Origin: Pseudomonas psychrophila
GTDB lineage: Bacteria; Pseudomonadota; Gammaproteobacteria; Pseudomonadales; Pseudomonadaceae
Assembly: GCF_001043005.1 (NCBI RefSeq)
Contig: NZ_JYKZ01000018.1
Location: forward strand, 1 to 64,000
Length of the DNA: 64,000 nucleotides
Reading direction: 5' to 3'
Each line of letters opens with the position of its first letter. Positions within the stretch are counted from its first letter, which is position 1. The position numbers and the translations under genes were made by a program. Below are positions 16,861-25,179 of this stretch, piece by piece. The notes below the pieces were generated by a model. The model did not search any database. It was not told where the DNA came from and saw only the letters and a list, made by a program, of their open reading frames with translations.

Positions 16861-17502
16861 TTAAATCCCGTACTGCGCCCGGTACGCTTCAACGGCAGGC
16901 AGGTACTGTTGTAGCGTTTCGTCTTCGGCCAGGAACTGCAAAACCTGGTTCAACGACACGATGCTGATCACCGGAATGCCGAAGTCGCGCTCGACTTCCT
17001 GGATGGCCGACAACTCGCCATTGCCGCGCTCCTGACGGTTGAGGGCAATCATCACGCCCGCGGCCTTGGCGCCTTGGGCCTGGATGATCTGCATGACTTC
17101 ACGGATGGCGGTGCCAGCGGTGATCACGTCGTCAATAATCAGGATGTCACCTTCGAGCGGCGATCCGACCAGGCTTCCACCTTCGCCGTGGGCCTTGGCT
17201 TCCTTGCGGTTGAAGCACCACGGCATGTCGCGGTCGTGGTGCTCGGCCAGTGCTACAGCAGTGGTCGCAGCCAAGGGAATACCCTTGTAGGCCGGGCCAA
17301 AGAGCACATCGAAGGAAATGCCGCTGTCAACGATGGCAGCAGCATAGAAGCGCCCCAGTTGAGCCAGCGCAGAACCTGTATTGAACAAGCCGGCATTGAA
17401 GAAGTAAGGACTGGTACGCCCCGACTTCAGGGTGAACTCACCGAAGCGCAGTACGCCGCGATCGATGGCAAAACGGATGAAGTCGCGCTGATACGCTTGC
17501 AT
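16861..17502 (-). CDS. pyrE: Orotate phosphoribosyltransferase
   Basis: 213 residues. The PRPP-binding motif DILIIDDVITAGTA (about residues 119-132) and the catalytic loop segment NRKEAKAHGEGG are clear. It joins orotate and PRPP to make OMP in pyrimidine synthesis. The ATG at 17502 (MQAYQRDF) gives the standard length; an in-frame start at 17523 lies seven residues further out. Divergent from crc across 82 bp, as elsewhere in Pseudomonas. Confidence 0.96.
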   Translation of the reverse strand: MQAYQRDFIRFAIDRGVLRFGEFTLKSGRTSPYFFNAGLFNTGSALAQLGRFYAAAIVDSGISFDVLFGPAYKGIPLAATTAVALAEHHDRDMPWCFNRKEAKAHGEGGSLVGSPLEGDILIIDDVITAGTAIREVMQIIQAQGAKAAGVMIALNRQERGNGELSAIQEVERDFGIPVISIVSLNQVLQFLAEDETLQQYLPAVEAYRAQYGI

Positions 17503-17546
17503 GAAAAAAGCCCCAGATACCACGGATTTAGCTAATTAGTAAGACC

Positions 17547-17563
17547 GCGTGTATCATACACGC
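17547..17563. promoter_or_regulatory. Palindrome GCGTGTA-TCA-TACACGC in the pyrE/crc divergent promoter
   Basis: Perfect 7-bp arms around TCA. The centre supplies TATCAT toward crc and TATGAT toward pyrE, both -10-like, so one factor binding here could affect both genes. No matching known operator was recognised. Confidence 0.4.
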
Positions 17564-17584
17564 ACGTGATTTTTGGGGCCATTT

Positions 17585-18364
17585 ATGCGGATCATCAGTG
17601 TGAACGTCAATGGTATTCAGACGGCAGTCGAGCGCGGTTTGCTCAGTTGGCTGCAAGCTCAGAATGCCGACGTTATCTGCCTGCAGGACACCCGCGCCTC
17701 CGCCTTTGAACTGGACGATCCAGCTTACCAGCTCGATGGCTACTTTCTTTACGCCTGCGAAGCTGAAGTCCCTGCCCAAGGCGGTGTGGCTTTGTATTCG
17801 CGGTTGCAACCGAAAGCAGTCATCACTGGGCTTGGCTTCGAGACGGCCGATCGCTACGGGCGCTACCTGCAAGCCGATTTCGATAAGGTCAGCATCGCGA
17901 CCTTGCTGCTCCCTTCGGGGCAGAACGGCGATGAAGACTTGAACCAGAAGTTCAAGCTAATGGACGACTTTGCGCGCTACCTTGATAAGCAGCGTCGCAA
18001 ACGTCGTGAGTACATCTACTGCGGCTCGCTGTATGTGGCGCAGCAGAAACTCGACATTAAAAACTGGCGTGACAGCCAGCAATCCCCTGGTTTCTTGGCG
18101 CCTGAACGGGCCTGGATGGATGAGATTGTCGGCAACATGGGCTATGTCGATGCCCTGCGTGAAGTCAGTCGTGAAGGCGATCAGTACAGCTGGTGGCCGG
18201 ACAACGAACAAGCCGAGATGCTCAATCTGGGCTGGCGTTTCGACTACCAGTTGCTGACACCAGGCTTGCGTCGCTTTGTACGAAGTGCTCGTTTGCCGCG
18301 TCAGCCACGGTTCTCGCAACATGCGCCATTGATCGTGGACTACGACTGGACACTGACTATCTAA
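17585..18364 (+). CDS. crc: Catabolite repression control protein Crc
   Basis: 259 residues of the exonuclease III/EEP fold. In Pseudomonas, Crc works with Hfq on A-rich motifs near ribosome sites of catabolic mRNAs to block translation when preferred carbon sources are present. Catalytic positions of the nuclease family are changed: LQDTRA (Asp35) replaces LQE-T, GSLYVA (147-152) replaces GDFN, and QHAPL near the end replaces SDH. This fits a protein without nuclease activity. ATG at 17585; divergent from pyrE, followed by its own terminator. Confidence 0.96.
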   Translation: MRIISVNVNGIQTAVERGLLSWLQAQNADVICLQDTRASAFELDDPAYQLDGYFLYACEAEVPAQGGVALYSRLQPKAVITGLGFETADRYGRYLQADFDKVSIATLLLPSGQNGDEDLNQKFKLMDDFARYLDKQRRKRREYIYCGSLYVAQQKLDIKNWRDSQQSPGFLAPERAWMDEIVGNMGYVDALREVSREGDQYSWWPDNEQAEMLNLGWRFDYQLLTPGLRRFVRSARLPRQPRFSQHAPLIVDYDWTLTI

Positions 18365-18381
18365 GTGTTTGTCGCCGTCAT

Positions 18382-18419
18382 AAAAAATGCCCGTATCGAA
18401 CGATACGGGCATTTTTTTT
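18382..18419. terminator. Bidirectional terminator after crc
   Basis: AAAAAATGCCCGTATCG, AA, then CGATACGGGCA and TTTTTTTT, 17 nt after the crc stop. Confidence 0.9.
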
Positions 18420-18445
18420 GCGCAACCCATTGTGGTGGCGGGCGA

Positions 18446-18499
18446 TGTGGGAGCGGGCTTGCTGGCGTTGATACCATCGCGGGCAAGCCCGCTTCCACA
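18446..18499. repeat. REP inverted pair, GTGGGAGCGGGC family
   Basis: TGTGGGAGCGGGCTTGCTGGCG and CGCGGGCAAGCCCGCTTCCACA in inverted orientation with about 10 bp between, located between the crc terminator and the stop of the DUF4870 gene. Confidence 0.85.
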
Positions 18500-18510
18500 A
18501 GGTCAATGTG

Positions 18511-18879
18511 TTACTTCAATGGGCGCCAGGTGAAGGGATAGCGGTATACAACCCCGTCATTGGCCTTCACGCCTGCGATCACCACCAGCACCACTGCGCC
18601 GATCAGCACCAGACCGAGCAAGGCGAACCCGACCAGTATGAACATCAGCACGTAGCAAATAGCTGAAGCAATCGCCACGGTGATCTGAAAGTTCAGTGCT
18701 TCCTTGCCCTGGTCGTCGATAAAGGGATCGCTCTCGCGCTTGAGTTGCCAGAGGATCAGCGGGCCGATCAGGCTGCCAAACGGAAACCACATCCCGAGAA
18801 ACGCCGAAAAGTGACAAAACATGGCCCATTTACGAGCGTCGCGGCTCGGTTGGGGTTTTGAAAGGTCCAGCTCACTCAT
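18511..18879 (-). CDS. DUF4870 membrane protein
   Basis: 122 residues. A hydrophilic N-terminus, then MFCHFSAFLGMWFPFGSLIGPLILW (first membrane segment), the conserved ESDPFIDDQGKEALNFQIT motif and two more membrane segments ending in YRYPFTWRPL. This is the DUF4870 pattern: small inner-membrane proteins of unknown function. ATG at 18879 follows GGAGAG; the frame runs 12 codons further without a good site. It lies 49 nt after rph on the same strand and may be cotranscribed. Confidence 0.85.
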   Translation of the reverse strand: MSELDLSKPQPSRDARKWAMFCHFSAFLGMWFPFGSLIGPLILWQLKRESDPFIDDQGKEALNFQITVAIASAICYVLMFILVGFALLGLVLIGAVVLVVIAGVKANDGVVYRYPFTWRPLK

Positions 18880-18928
18880 AGCGCTCTCCGGTGGGTCGTT
18901 TGAAGGCTTTGACAATCAATCCGGCCGA

Positions 18929-19651
18929 TTAGTCCGCCAGGGCAGCGTGCTGCAGGGCGAAAATTTCATTCATGCCTTTTTGTGCCAGTGCGAGCATCGC
19001 ATTCAGCTCTTCAGGCTGGAATGGCGCGCCTTCCGCAGTGCCCTGAACTTCGATGAAACCACCGCTGCTGGTCATCACAACGTTGAGATCGGTTTCGGCT
19101 GCCGAATCTTCAGGGTAGTCCAGGTCAAGGACCGGTACACCCTGGTACATGCCAACCGATACGGCTGCGATCATTTGCTTGATCGGGTCGCCGCCTTTGA
19201 GACCGCCACGCTTTTTGATGATTTTCAGTGCATCGACCAGTGCAACCATGGCGCCGGTGATGGACGCGGTACGGGTGCCGCCATCAGCCTGGATCACATC
19301 GCAGTCGACGTACAAAGTGATATCGCCCAGTTTGGACATGTCCAGTGCTGCGCGCAGGGAGCGGCCGATCAGGCGCTGGATTTCCAGGGTGCGCCCGCCT
19401 TGCTTGCCGCGGCTGGCTTCACGCTGGTTACGGTCGCCGGTAGCGCGTGGCAGCATGCCGTACTCGGCAGTCAGCCAGCCTTGGCCCTGGCCTTTGAGGA
19501 AGCGCGGTACGCCGTTCTCGACGCTGACGGTGCAGATGACTTTGGTGTCACCGAACTCGACCAGTACAGAACCCTCTGCGTGTTTGGTGTAGTTGCGGGT
19601 GATGCGGATCGGGCGGAGCTGATCGGCAACGCGACCACTTGGACGTTTCAT
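18929..19651 (-). CDS. rph: Ribonuclease PH
   Basis: 240 residues. Begins MKRPSGRVADQLRPIRI; the phosphate-binding and catalytic features are intact (GMLPRATGDRNQREASRGKQ, the DCDVIQADGGTRTASITG motif). It trims tRNA 3' ends using inorganic phosphate. The C-terminus runs to QHAALAD at full length, unlike the frameshifted K-12 gene. Divergent from the yicC-family gene across 194 bp. Confidence 0.96.
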   Translation of the reverse strand: MKRPSGRVADQLRPIRITRNYTKHAEGSVLVEFGDTKVICTVSVENGVPRFLKGQGQGWLTAEYGMLPRATGDRNQREASRGKQGGRTLEIQRLIGRSLRAALDMSKLGDITLYVDCDVIQADGGTRTASITGAMVALVDALKIIKKRGGLKGGDPIKQMIAAVSVGMYQGVPVLDLDYPEDSAAETDLNVVMTSSGGFIEVQGTAEGAPFQPEELNAMLALAQKGMNEIFALQHAALAD

Positions 19652-19845
19652 GTGGGATACCTGTACGGGACGGAAAACTGCCGAGCATTATAAAGGAAAG
19701 GCCGTGGCGGCGCAGGAAGCGTCGGTTTGTCATCATATGAGCGTATTTGCGACCGACGTCATTTGGGGCCATCCGCTGCACTGCGTTACAATCGGCGGTC
19801 TTAATTGCCGTCAGGCCTAATTCATTAAATCGCGAGGTACCGTCC

Positions 19846-20709
19846 ATGGTGCATAGCATGACCGCCTTTGCCCGCGTCGAAAGCGCCGGCACTCAGGGCA
19901 CCCTGAGTTGGGAGCTGCGCTCGGTCAACAGCCGCTACCTGGAGCCGCACCTGCGTCTGCCTGAATCTTTCCGTGATCTCGAAGGTGCAGTGCGTGAAGC
20001 ACTGCGTCAGGGGATTTCGCGAGGCAAGCTGGAATGCACCTTGCGTTTTACCGAAGAAACCACTGGCAAGCCGCTGCAGGTTGATCGCGAACGTGCCGCG
20101 CAACTGGTAGCCGCTGCCGAGACCATCGCCAGCCTGATCAAGCAGCCGGCCCCGCTCAACCCGCTGGAAGTGCTGGCCTGGCCTGGCGTTCTGGTGGCGG
20201 ATGCAAGCGACCCGCAAGCCTTGAATACCCAGGCCTTGGCATTGTTCAAGCAAGGCCTGCAGGAGCTGAAAAACGGCCGCGAGCGCGAAGGCGCGGAGCT
20301 GGCCCGTTTGATCAGCGAGCGTTTGACGGCGATTGAAGGTGACGTCGACACCCTGCGCGAGCTGGTGCCGCAAATGCTCGCCACTCAGCGCCAAAAGGTG
20401 CTCGATCGCTTTGCCGACATGAAGGCCGAACTTGATCCGCAGCGTCTTGAGCAAGAAATGGTCATGCTGGCGCAAAAAAGCGATGTCGCCGAAGAGCTGG
20501 ATCGCCTCAGCACCCACATTCTTGAAGTGCGACGCGTGCTCAAGTCGGGAGGGGCTGCGGGCCGCCGTCTGGACTTCCTGATGCAAGAACTTAACCGTGA
20601 GGCCAATACCCTGGGCTCCAAGGCATTCGATCCACGCAGCACCCAAGCAGCGGTCAACCTCAAGGTGTTGATCGAGCAGATGCGTGAACAAGTACAGAAT
20701 ATTGAGTAA
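19846..20709 (+). CDS. yicC: YicC-family endoribonuclease
   Basis: 287 residues. The N-terminus MVHSMTAFARVE and SWELRSVNSRYLEPHLRLPE, and the C-terminal GRRLDFLMQELNREANTLGSKA with VNLKVLIEQMREQVQNIE, are the YicC and DUF1732 signatures. E. coli YicC is an RNase that helps degrade the small RNA RyhB. The ATG at 19846 has CGCGAGG upstream; the longer frame lacks family similarity. It is 13 nt ahead of gmk, probably one operon. Confidence 0.9.
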   Translation: MVHSMTAFARVESAGTQGTLSWELRSVNSRYLEPHLRLPESFRDLEGAVREALRQGISRGKLECTLRFTEETTGKPLQVDRERAAQLVAAAETIASLIKQPAPLNPLEVLAWPGVLVADASDPQALNTQALALFKQGLQELKNGREREGAELARLISERLTAIEGDVDTLRELVPQMLATQRQKVLDRFADMKAELDPQRLEQEMVMLAQKSDVAEELDRLSTHILEVRRVLKSGGAAGRRLDFLMQELNREANTLGSKAFDPRSTQAAVNLKVLIEQMREQVQNIE

Positions 20710-20722
20710 GGCACCCCCTGAC

Positions 20723-21343
20723 ATGAACCACAGCACTGGCACCCTTTATATCGTTTCTGCCCCTTCGGGCGCAGGCAAGACCAGCCTGGTCAAGGCGCTG
20801 ATCGACGTTGAGCCGCAGATCCGGGTTTCGGTTTCGCACACTACCCGCGCCATGCGCCCGGGTGAAGTGAATGGCGTGAACTATCATTTCGTCGAGCGCG
20901 AAGAGTTCGTGAAAATGATCGAGCACGGTGACTTCCTGGAGCGCGCCGAAGTCTTCGGCAACCTTTACGGCACCTCGCAAAGCCATTTGCAGCAGACCCT
21001 GGATGAAGGCCATGACCTGATTCTGGAAATCGACTGGCAGGGTGCGGAGCAGGTCCGCAAGCTGATGCCGCAGGCGCGTTCGATCTTTATCTTGCCGCCA
21101 AGCCAGGAGGCCTTGCGTCAGCGTCTGGATAACCGCGGCCAGGACAGCGATGAAATCATTGACGGCCGGATGCGCGAAGCCGTGAGCGAAATGAGCCACT
21201 ATGTCGACTATGACTACCTGATCATCAATGACGATTTTGCCTTGGCGCTTGAGGATCTGAAGGCAATTTTTCGGGCCAATCGCCTCCAGCAAAAACGTCA
21301 GCAGCAGCGATTTGGCAAATTACTGGCCGAACTGCTCGGTTAA
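20723..21343 (+). CDS. gmk: Guanylate kinase
   Basis: 206 residues. P-loop APSGAGKTSLVKAL (about residues 12-25), the GMP-binding segment SHTTRAMRPGEVNGVNYHF, and the lid region with REAVSEM. It phosphorylates GMP to GDP, also supplying ppGpp precursors for SpoT encoded downstream. ATG at 20723 gives the standard N-terminus. A terminator follows. Confidence 0.97.
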   Translation: MNHSTGTLYIVSAPSGAGKTSLVKALIDVEPQIRVSVSHTTRAMRPGEVNGVNYHFVEREEFVKMIEHGDFLERAEVFGNLYGTSQSHLQQTLDEGHDLILEIDWQGAEQVRKLMPQARSIFILPPSQEALRQRLDNRGQDSDEIIDGRMREAVSEMSHYVDYDYLIINDDFALALEDLKAIFRANRLQQKRQQQRFGKLLAELLG

Positions 21344-21355
21344 ACAGCTCTTCCC

Positions 21356-21399
21356 AAAACCCCTGTAAGGGCTTTACATTGGCGCTTACAGGGGTTTTT
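21356..21399 (+). terminator. Terminator after gmk
   Basis: AAAACCCCTGTAAG and CTTACAGGGGTTTTT arms with a loop of about 16 nt, 13 nt after the gmk stop. It separates gmk from rpoZ, or limits read-through. Confidence 0.8.
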
Positions 21400-21511
21400 G
21401 GTGCAGTGCCCGAAAAATCAGCGCTTCCCTAATGGCTGGTGATTTTTTAAACTGTTCAGTCCGCTCGCCCATCCGGGCAGCGCGCATATTGCATTTGCTA
21501 CGAGGAAGACC

Positions 21512-21775
21512 ATGGCCCGCGTAACCGTTGAAGACTGTCTAGAACACGTGGATAACCGCTTTGAGCTGGTCATGCTCTCTACCAAGCGTGCCCGTCAACT
21601 GGCCACCGGCGGTAAAGAGCCTCTGGTGCAGTGGGAAAACGACAAGCCTACCGTTGTTGCCCTGCGCGAAATCGCAGAAGGCCTGATGAGCTACGAGTTT
21701 ATCGCCAACGCTGAAATCGTCGAAGACGAACCGCTGTTCGCAGCGTTCGAGGACGAGTCCAACGAGGCGAACTAA
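21512..21775 (+). CDS. rpoZ: RNA polymerase omega subunit
   Basis: 87 residues. MARVTVEDCLEHVDNRFELVMLS and the ARQLATGG and KPTVVALREIAEG segments are those of omega, which folds onto the beta-prime C-terminus and contributes to the ppGpp site 1 pocket. AGGAAG lies ahead of the ATG. 60 nt before spoT, the conserved rpoZ-spoT pairing. Confidence 0.97.
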   Translation: MARVTVEDCLEHVDNRFELVMLSTKRARQLATGGKEPLVQWENDKPTVVALREIAEGLMSYEFIANAEIVEDEPLFAAFEDESNEAN

Positions 21776-21835
21776 GCCTATGCCCGGTCGACGTAGCACG
21801 GCGAAGGGTAAAAAGTTTTGGCAGGAGGTTTCCTC

Positions 21836-23941
21836 ATGCCGAGCATAGACGCCCTCGCCGATCGCTTGTCGGCGTACCTCGGCCCGGACCAGGTCAATCT
21901 GGTCCGCCGGGCGTACTTCTACGCAGAGCAAGCCCACGACGGCCAACGCCGACGTAGCGGCGAGCCATATGTCACGCACCCGCTGGCAGTGGCAAACATT
22001 CTTGCCGATATGCATATGGACCATCAGAGCCTGATGGCAGCCATGCTGCATGACGTCATCGAAGACACCGGTATTGCCAAAGAAGCGCTCGTTGCGCAGT
22101 TCGGTGAGACCGTGGCCGACCTGGTCGATGGGGTCAGCAAACTGACTCAGATGAACTTCGAAACCAAAGCCGAAGCCCAAGCTGAAAACTTCCAGAAGAT
22201 GGCCATGGCCATGGCACGTGATATCCGCGTGATCCTGGTGAAGCTGGCTGACCGTCTGCACAACATGCGCACCCTCGAAGTGCTGTCCGGCGAAAAACGC
22301 CGACGGATTGCCAAGGAAACCCTGGAAATCTACGCACCCATTGCCAATCGGCTGGGTATGCACAGCATTCGTATCGAATTCGAAGACCTCGGTTTCAAGG
22401 CGATGTACCCGATGCGTTCTGCGCGCATCTATCAGGCGGTCAAGCGCGCCCGGGGCAACCGCAAGGAAATCGTCAACAAAATCGAAGAGTCTCTCAGTCA
22501 CTGTCTGGCCATTGATGGCATTCAGGGCGAAGTTAGCGGTCGTCAAAAACATATCTACGGCATCTACAAGAAGATGCGCGGCAAGCGTCGGGCCTTCAAC
22601 GAGATCATGGACGTTTATGCGTTCCGTATCATCGTTGACAAGGTCGACACCTGCTACCGCGTGTTAGGAGCTGTACATAATTTGTACAAACCCTTGCCGG
22701 GGCGTTTCAAGGATTACATCGCCATTCCCAAGGCCAACGGCTATCAGTCGTTGCATACCACGCTGTTTGGCATGCATGGCGTACCGATCGAAATTCAGAT
22801 CCGTACCCGTGAGATGGAAGAAATGGCCAACAACGGTATCGCCGCCCACTGGCTGTACAAGTCCAGTGGCGACGAGCAGCACACGGGCACGCACGCCCGG
22901 GCGCGGCAGTGGGTCAAGGGCGTGCTGGAAATGCAGCAGCGCGCAGGCAATTCCCTCGAATTTATCGAAAGCGTGAAGATCGACCTGTTTCCGGACGAAG
23001 TCTACGTGTTCACGCCCAAAGGCCGGATCATGGAGCTACCCAAAGGCTCCACAGCGGTCGACTTTGCTTACGCCGTTCACACCGATGTCGGCAACAGCTG
23101 CATTGCATGCCGGATCAATCGCCGCCTGGCCCCGTTGTCCGAACCACTGCAAAGTGGCTCCACGGTCGAGATCGTCAGTGCGCCCGGCGCCCGGCCCAAT
23201 CCGGCCTGGCTCAACTTTGTGGTCACCGGCAAGGCGCGCACGCACATTCGTCATGCCCTCAAGCTGCAGCGTCGTTCCGAGTCGGTCAACCTGGGCGAAC
23301 GCCTGCTGAACAAGGTGCTCAACGGCTTTAACAGCTCGCTGGACAAAATCCCGGCCGAGCGCGTTCAGGCGATGCTCCAGGAATACCGTCTGGAACAAAT
23401 CGAAGACCTGCTCGAAGACATCGGCTTGGGCAATCGCATGGCTTACGTGGTTGCTCGACGTCTGTTGGGCGAAGGCGAGGCTCTGCCGAGCCCTGAAGGT
23501 CCGCTGGCGATTCGCGGTACAGAAGGTTTGGTGCTCAGCTACGCCAAATGCTGTACGCCGATCCCGGGGGATCCGATTGTTGGCCATTTGTCGGCGGGTA
23601 AAGGCATGGTTGTGCACTTGGACAACTGCCGCAATATCAGTGAAATCCGCCATAACCCCGAAAAGTGCATCCAGCTGTCGTGGGCCAAGGACGTTACCGG
23701 CGAATTCAACGTCGAATTGCGCGTCGAGCTGGAACACCAGCGCGGCCTGATTGCGCTGCTGGCCAGTAGCGTCAACGCCGCCGACGGCAACATCGAAAAG
23801 ATCAGCATGGACGAACGCGATGGTCGCATCAGCGTGGTCCAACTGGTAGTCAGCGTGCACGACCGCGTGCACCTGGCTCGCGTGATCAAAAAACTGCGCG
23901 CCCTTACCGGGGTAATCCGCATCACTCGTATGCGTGCGTAG
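21836..23941 (+). CDS. spoT: Bifunctional (p)ppGpp synthase/hydrolase SpoT
   Basis: 701 residues. The N-terminal HD hydrolase domain shows HPLAVANIL and HDVIEDT; the synthetase domain has the RFKDYIAIPKANGYQSLHTT stretch with the Arg-x-Lys-Asp loop of bifunctional enzymes. A TGS domain follows (DEVYVFTPKGRIMELP), then a Cys-containing zinc-finger-like region with KCCTPIPGD, and a C-terminal ACT domain (VVSVHDRVHLARVIKKLRAL). It sets (p)ppGpp levels under stress. GGAGG 8 nt before ATG 21836. ridA follows after 24 nt. Confidence 0.97.
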   Translation: MPSIDALADRLSAYLGPDQVNLVRRAYFYAEQAHDGQRRRSGEPYVTHPLAVANILADMHMDHQSLMAAMLHDVIEDTGIAKEALVAQFGETVADLVDGVSKLTQMNFETKAEAQAENFQKMAMAMARDIRVILVKLADRLHNMRTLEVLSGEKRRRIAKETLEIYAPIANRLGMHSIRIEFEDLGFKAMYPMRSARIYQAVKRARGNRKEIVNKIEESLSHCLAIDGIQGEVSGRQKHIYGIYKKMRGKRRAFNEIMDVYAFRIIVDKVDTCYRVLGAVHNLYKPLPGRFKDYIAIPKANGYQSLHTTLFGMHGVPIEIQIRTREMEEMANNGIAAHWLYKSSGDEQHTGTHARARQWVKGVLEMQQRAGNSLEFIESVKIDLFPDEVYVFTPKGRIMELPKGSTAVDFAYAVHTDVGNSCIACRINRRLAPLSEPLQSGSTVEIVSAPGARPNPAWLNFVVTGKARTHIRHALKLQRRSESVNLGERLLNKVLNGFNSSLDKIPAERVQAMLQEYRLEQIEDLLEDIGLGNRMAYVVARRLLGEGEALPSPEGPLAIRGTEGLVLSYAKCCTPIPGDPIVGHLSAGKGMVVHLDNCRNISEIRHNPEKCIQLSWAKDVTGEFNVELRVELEHQRGLIALLASSVNAADGNIEKISMDERDGRISVVQLVVSVHDRVHLARVIKKLRALTGVIRITRMRA

Positions 23942-23965
23942 CCAACTAATTACAAGGAGTCACCC

Positions 23966-24346
23966 ATGACCAAGACTGTTATCACCAGCGACAAGGCACC
24001 TGCTGCAATCGGTACTTATTCTCAGGCGATCAAAGCTGGCAATACTGTCTACATGTCCGGTCAAATCCCGCTGGACCCAAAAACCATGGAACTGGTTGAA
24101 GGCTTTGAGGCCCAGACCATTCAGGTATTCGAAAACCTGAAGTCGGTAGCTGAAGCCGCTGGTGGGTCGTTCAAGGACATCGTCAAGCTGAACATCTTCC
24201 TGACGGACCTGAGCCACTTCGCCAAGGTCAACGAGATCATGGGTACGTACTTCGAACAGCCGTACCCGGCCCGCGCCGCCATCGGCGTTGCAGCCCTGCC
24301 AAAGGGTTCGCAGGTAGAGATGGACGCTATTCTGGTTATTGAGTAA
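23966..24346 (+). CDS. ridA: RidA-family enamine/imine deaminase
   Basis: 126 residues. YjgF/YER057c/UK114 family: TYSQAIKAGNTVYMSGQIPLDP near the start, the conserved arginine in PYPARAAIGVAALPKG, and the terminal EMDAILVIE. RidA hydrolyses reactive 2-aminoacrylate-type intermediates released by PLP enzymes. Downstream of spoT in many gammaproteobacteria, as here. Confidence 0.93.
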   Translation: MTKTVITSDKAPAAIGTYSQAIKAGNTVYMSGQIPLDPKTMELVEGFEAQTIQVFENLKSVAEAAGGSFKDIVKLNIFLTDLSHFAKVNEIMGTYFEQPYPARAAIGVAALPKGSQVEMDAILVIE

Positions 24347-24353
24347 CCCCCCC

Positions 24354-24377
24354 GGCGCAGCGTTTTCATGCTGCGCC
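24354..24377 (+). other. Intercistronic stem-loop between ridA and the lipoprotein gene
   Basis: GGCGCAGC-GTTTTCAT-GCTGCGCC, a perfect 8-bp stem with no T-run after it. It may slow polymerase or protect the 3' end of the spoT-ridA message. Confidence 0.5.
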
Positions 24378-24413
24378 AACCCCCGCTCCTCCTAGTTTCC
24401 AAAGGACCCCGCC

Positions 24414-25154
24414 ATGCGCAAAGCGCTCGTGTTGTCACTGCTCACTTTTGTTTTGGGTGGTTGTGCCAGCGTACCCGCCCACCGCGACATCAGTGGTGTC
24501 TGGATCAATCAGGCCGCCATCGACGCAGCTGCCAATGGCGGCAACCTGCGTGAAGCCCTGCTGGCCTATGGGCCGAACCTTGAATGGGACATCGACGCCA
24601 AAAATTCGACGGCTTACTACACCAATGGCTTTGAGCTTGTTGAGGGCAAGTTGTTGCCCGCAGACGATGGTGGTTGGCAGGTCAGCTTTTATGGGAGCAG
24701 CGCTACGGGTCTGAGACTGGATGGCGAAACGCTTGTTCAGGACGAGACCGACGCAGAGCCCCGGCAGGCGTTTGTTCGTTCGCGTGTCAGTGTTGCAAGC
24801 GACGCGCCATTGGGCTCCAGCTTTGAAACGTCACTCAACTCTGCCTATATGGGCGGCAATTGGCGTGTGGTCAGCGGTATGGGCCAGGGCAATCAAGTGA
24901 CTTTCACCCCGGACGGCAAGCTTCAAGGCGTGCCCGGCATCCAGGGTTACGTGCTGTGCCTGGCGGGCGATTGCGCATCGATGAGTGGCGAGTACGACAG
25001 CCTCTGGTTGCAGCAAGGTGAAATGGGTGCGGCGCACATTTTTGTTCGCGATGGCCGCAAACTGGAAATCTTCCAGGCGCTGGATGCTTCCGCCCCGGAT
25101 GACATGCCCCAGTTTTACCCGGGGCAGCGTGAGTGGTTGCTGGAGAAACTGTAA
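24414..25154 (+). CDS. Putative lipoprotein of unknown function
   Basis: 246 residues. N-terminal lipoprotein signal MRKALVLSLLTFVLGGC with the lipobox Cys at residue 17. The mature part begins around HRDISGVWINQAAIDAAA and contains GNQVTFTPDGKLQGVPG, suggesting a beta-rich fold, and two closely spaced Cys (VLCLAGDCAS). A protein in the same position, downstream of spoT and ridA, is known in other Pseudomonas, but no function is established. Envelope location is inferred from the lipobox. Confidence 0.75.
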   Translation: MRKALVLSLLTFVLGGCASVPAHRDISGVWINQAAIDAAANGGNLREALLAYGPNLEWDIDAKNSTAYYTNGFELVEGKLLPADDGGWQVSFYGSSATGLRLDGETLVQDETDAEPRQAFVRSRVSVASDAPLGSSFETSLNSAYMGGNWRVVSGMGQGNQVTFTPDGKLQGVPGIQGYVLCLAGDCASMSGEYDSLWLQQGEMGAAHIFVRDGRKLEIFQALDASAPDDMPQFYPGQREWLLEKL

Positions 25155-25179
25155 TAGCTGCTACGGTTTCCCCATAAAC

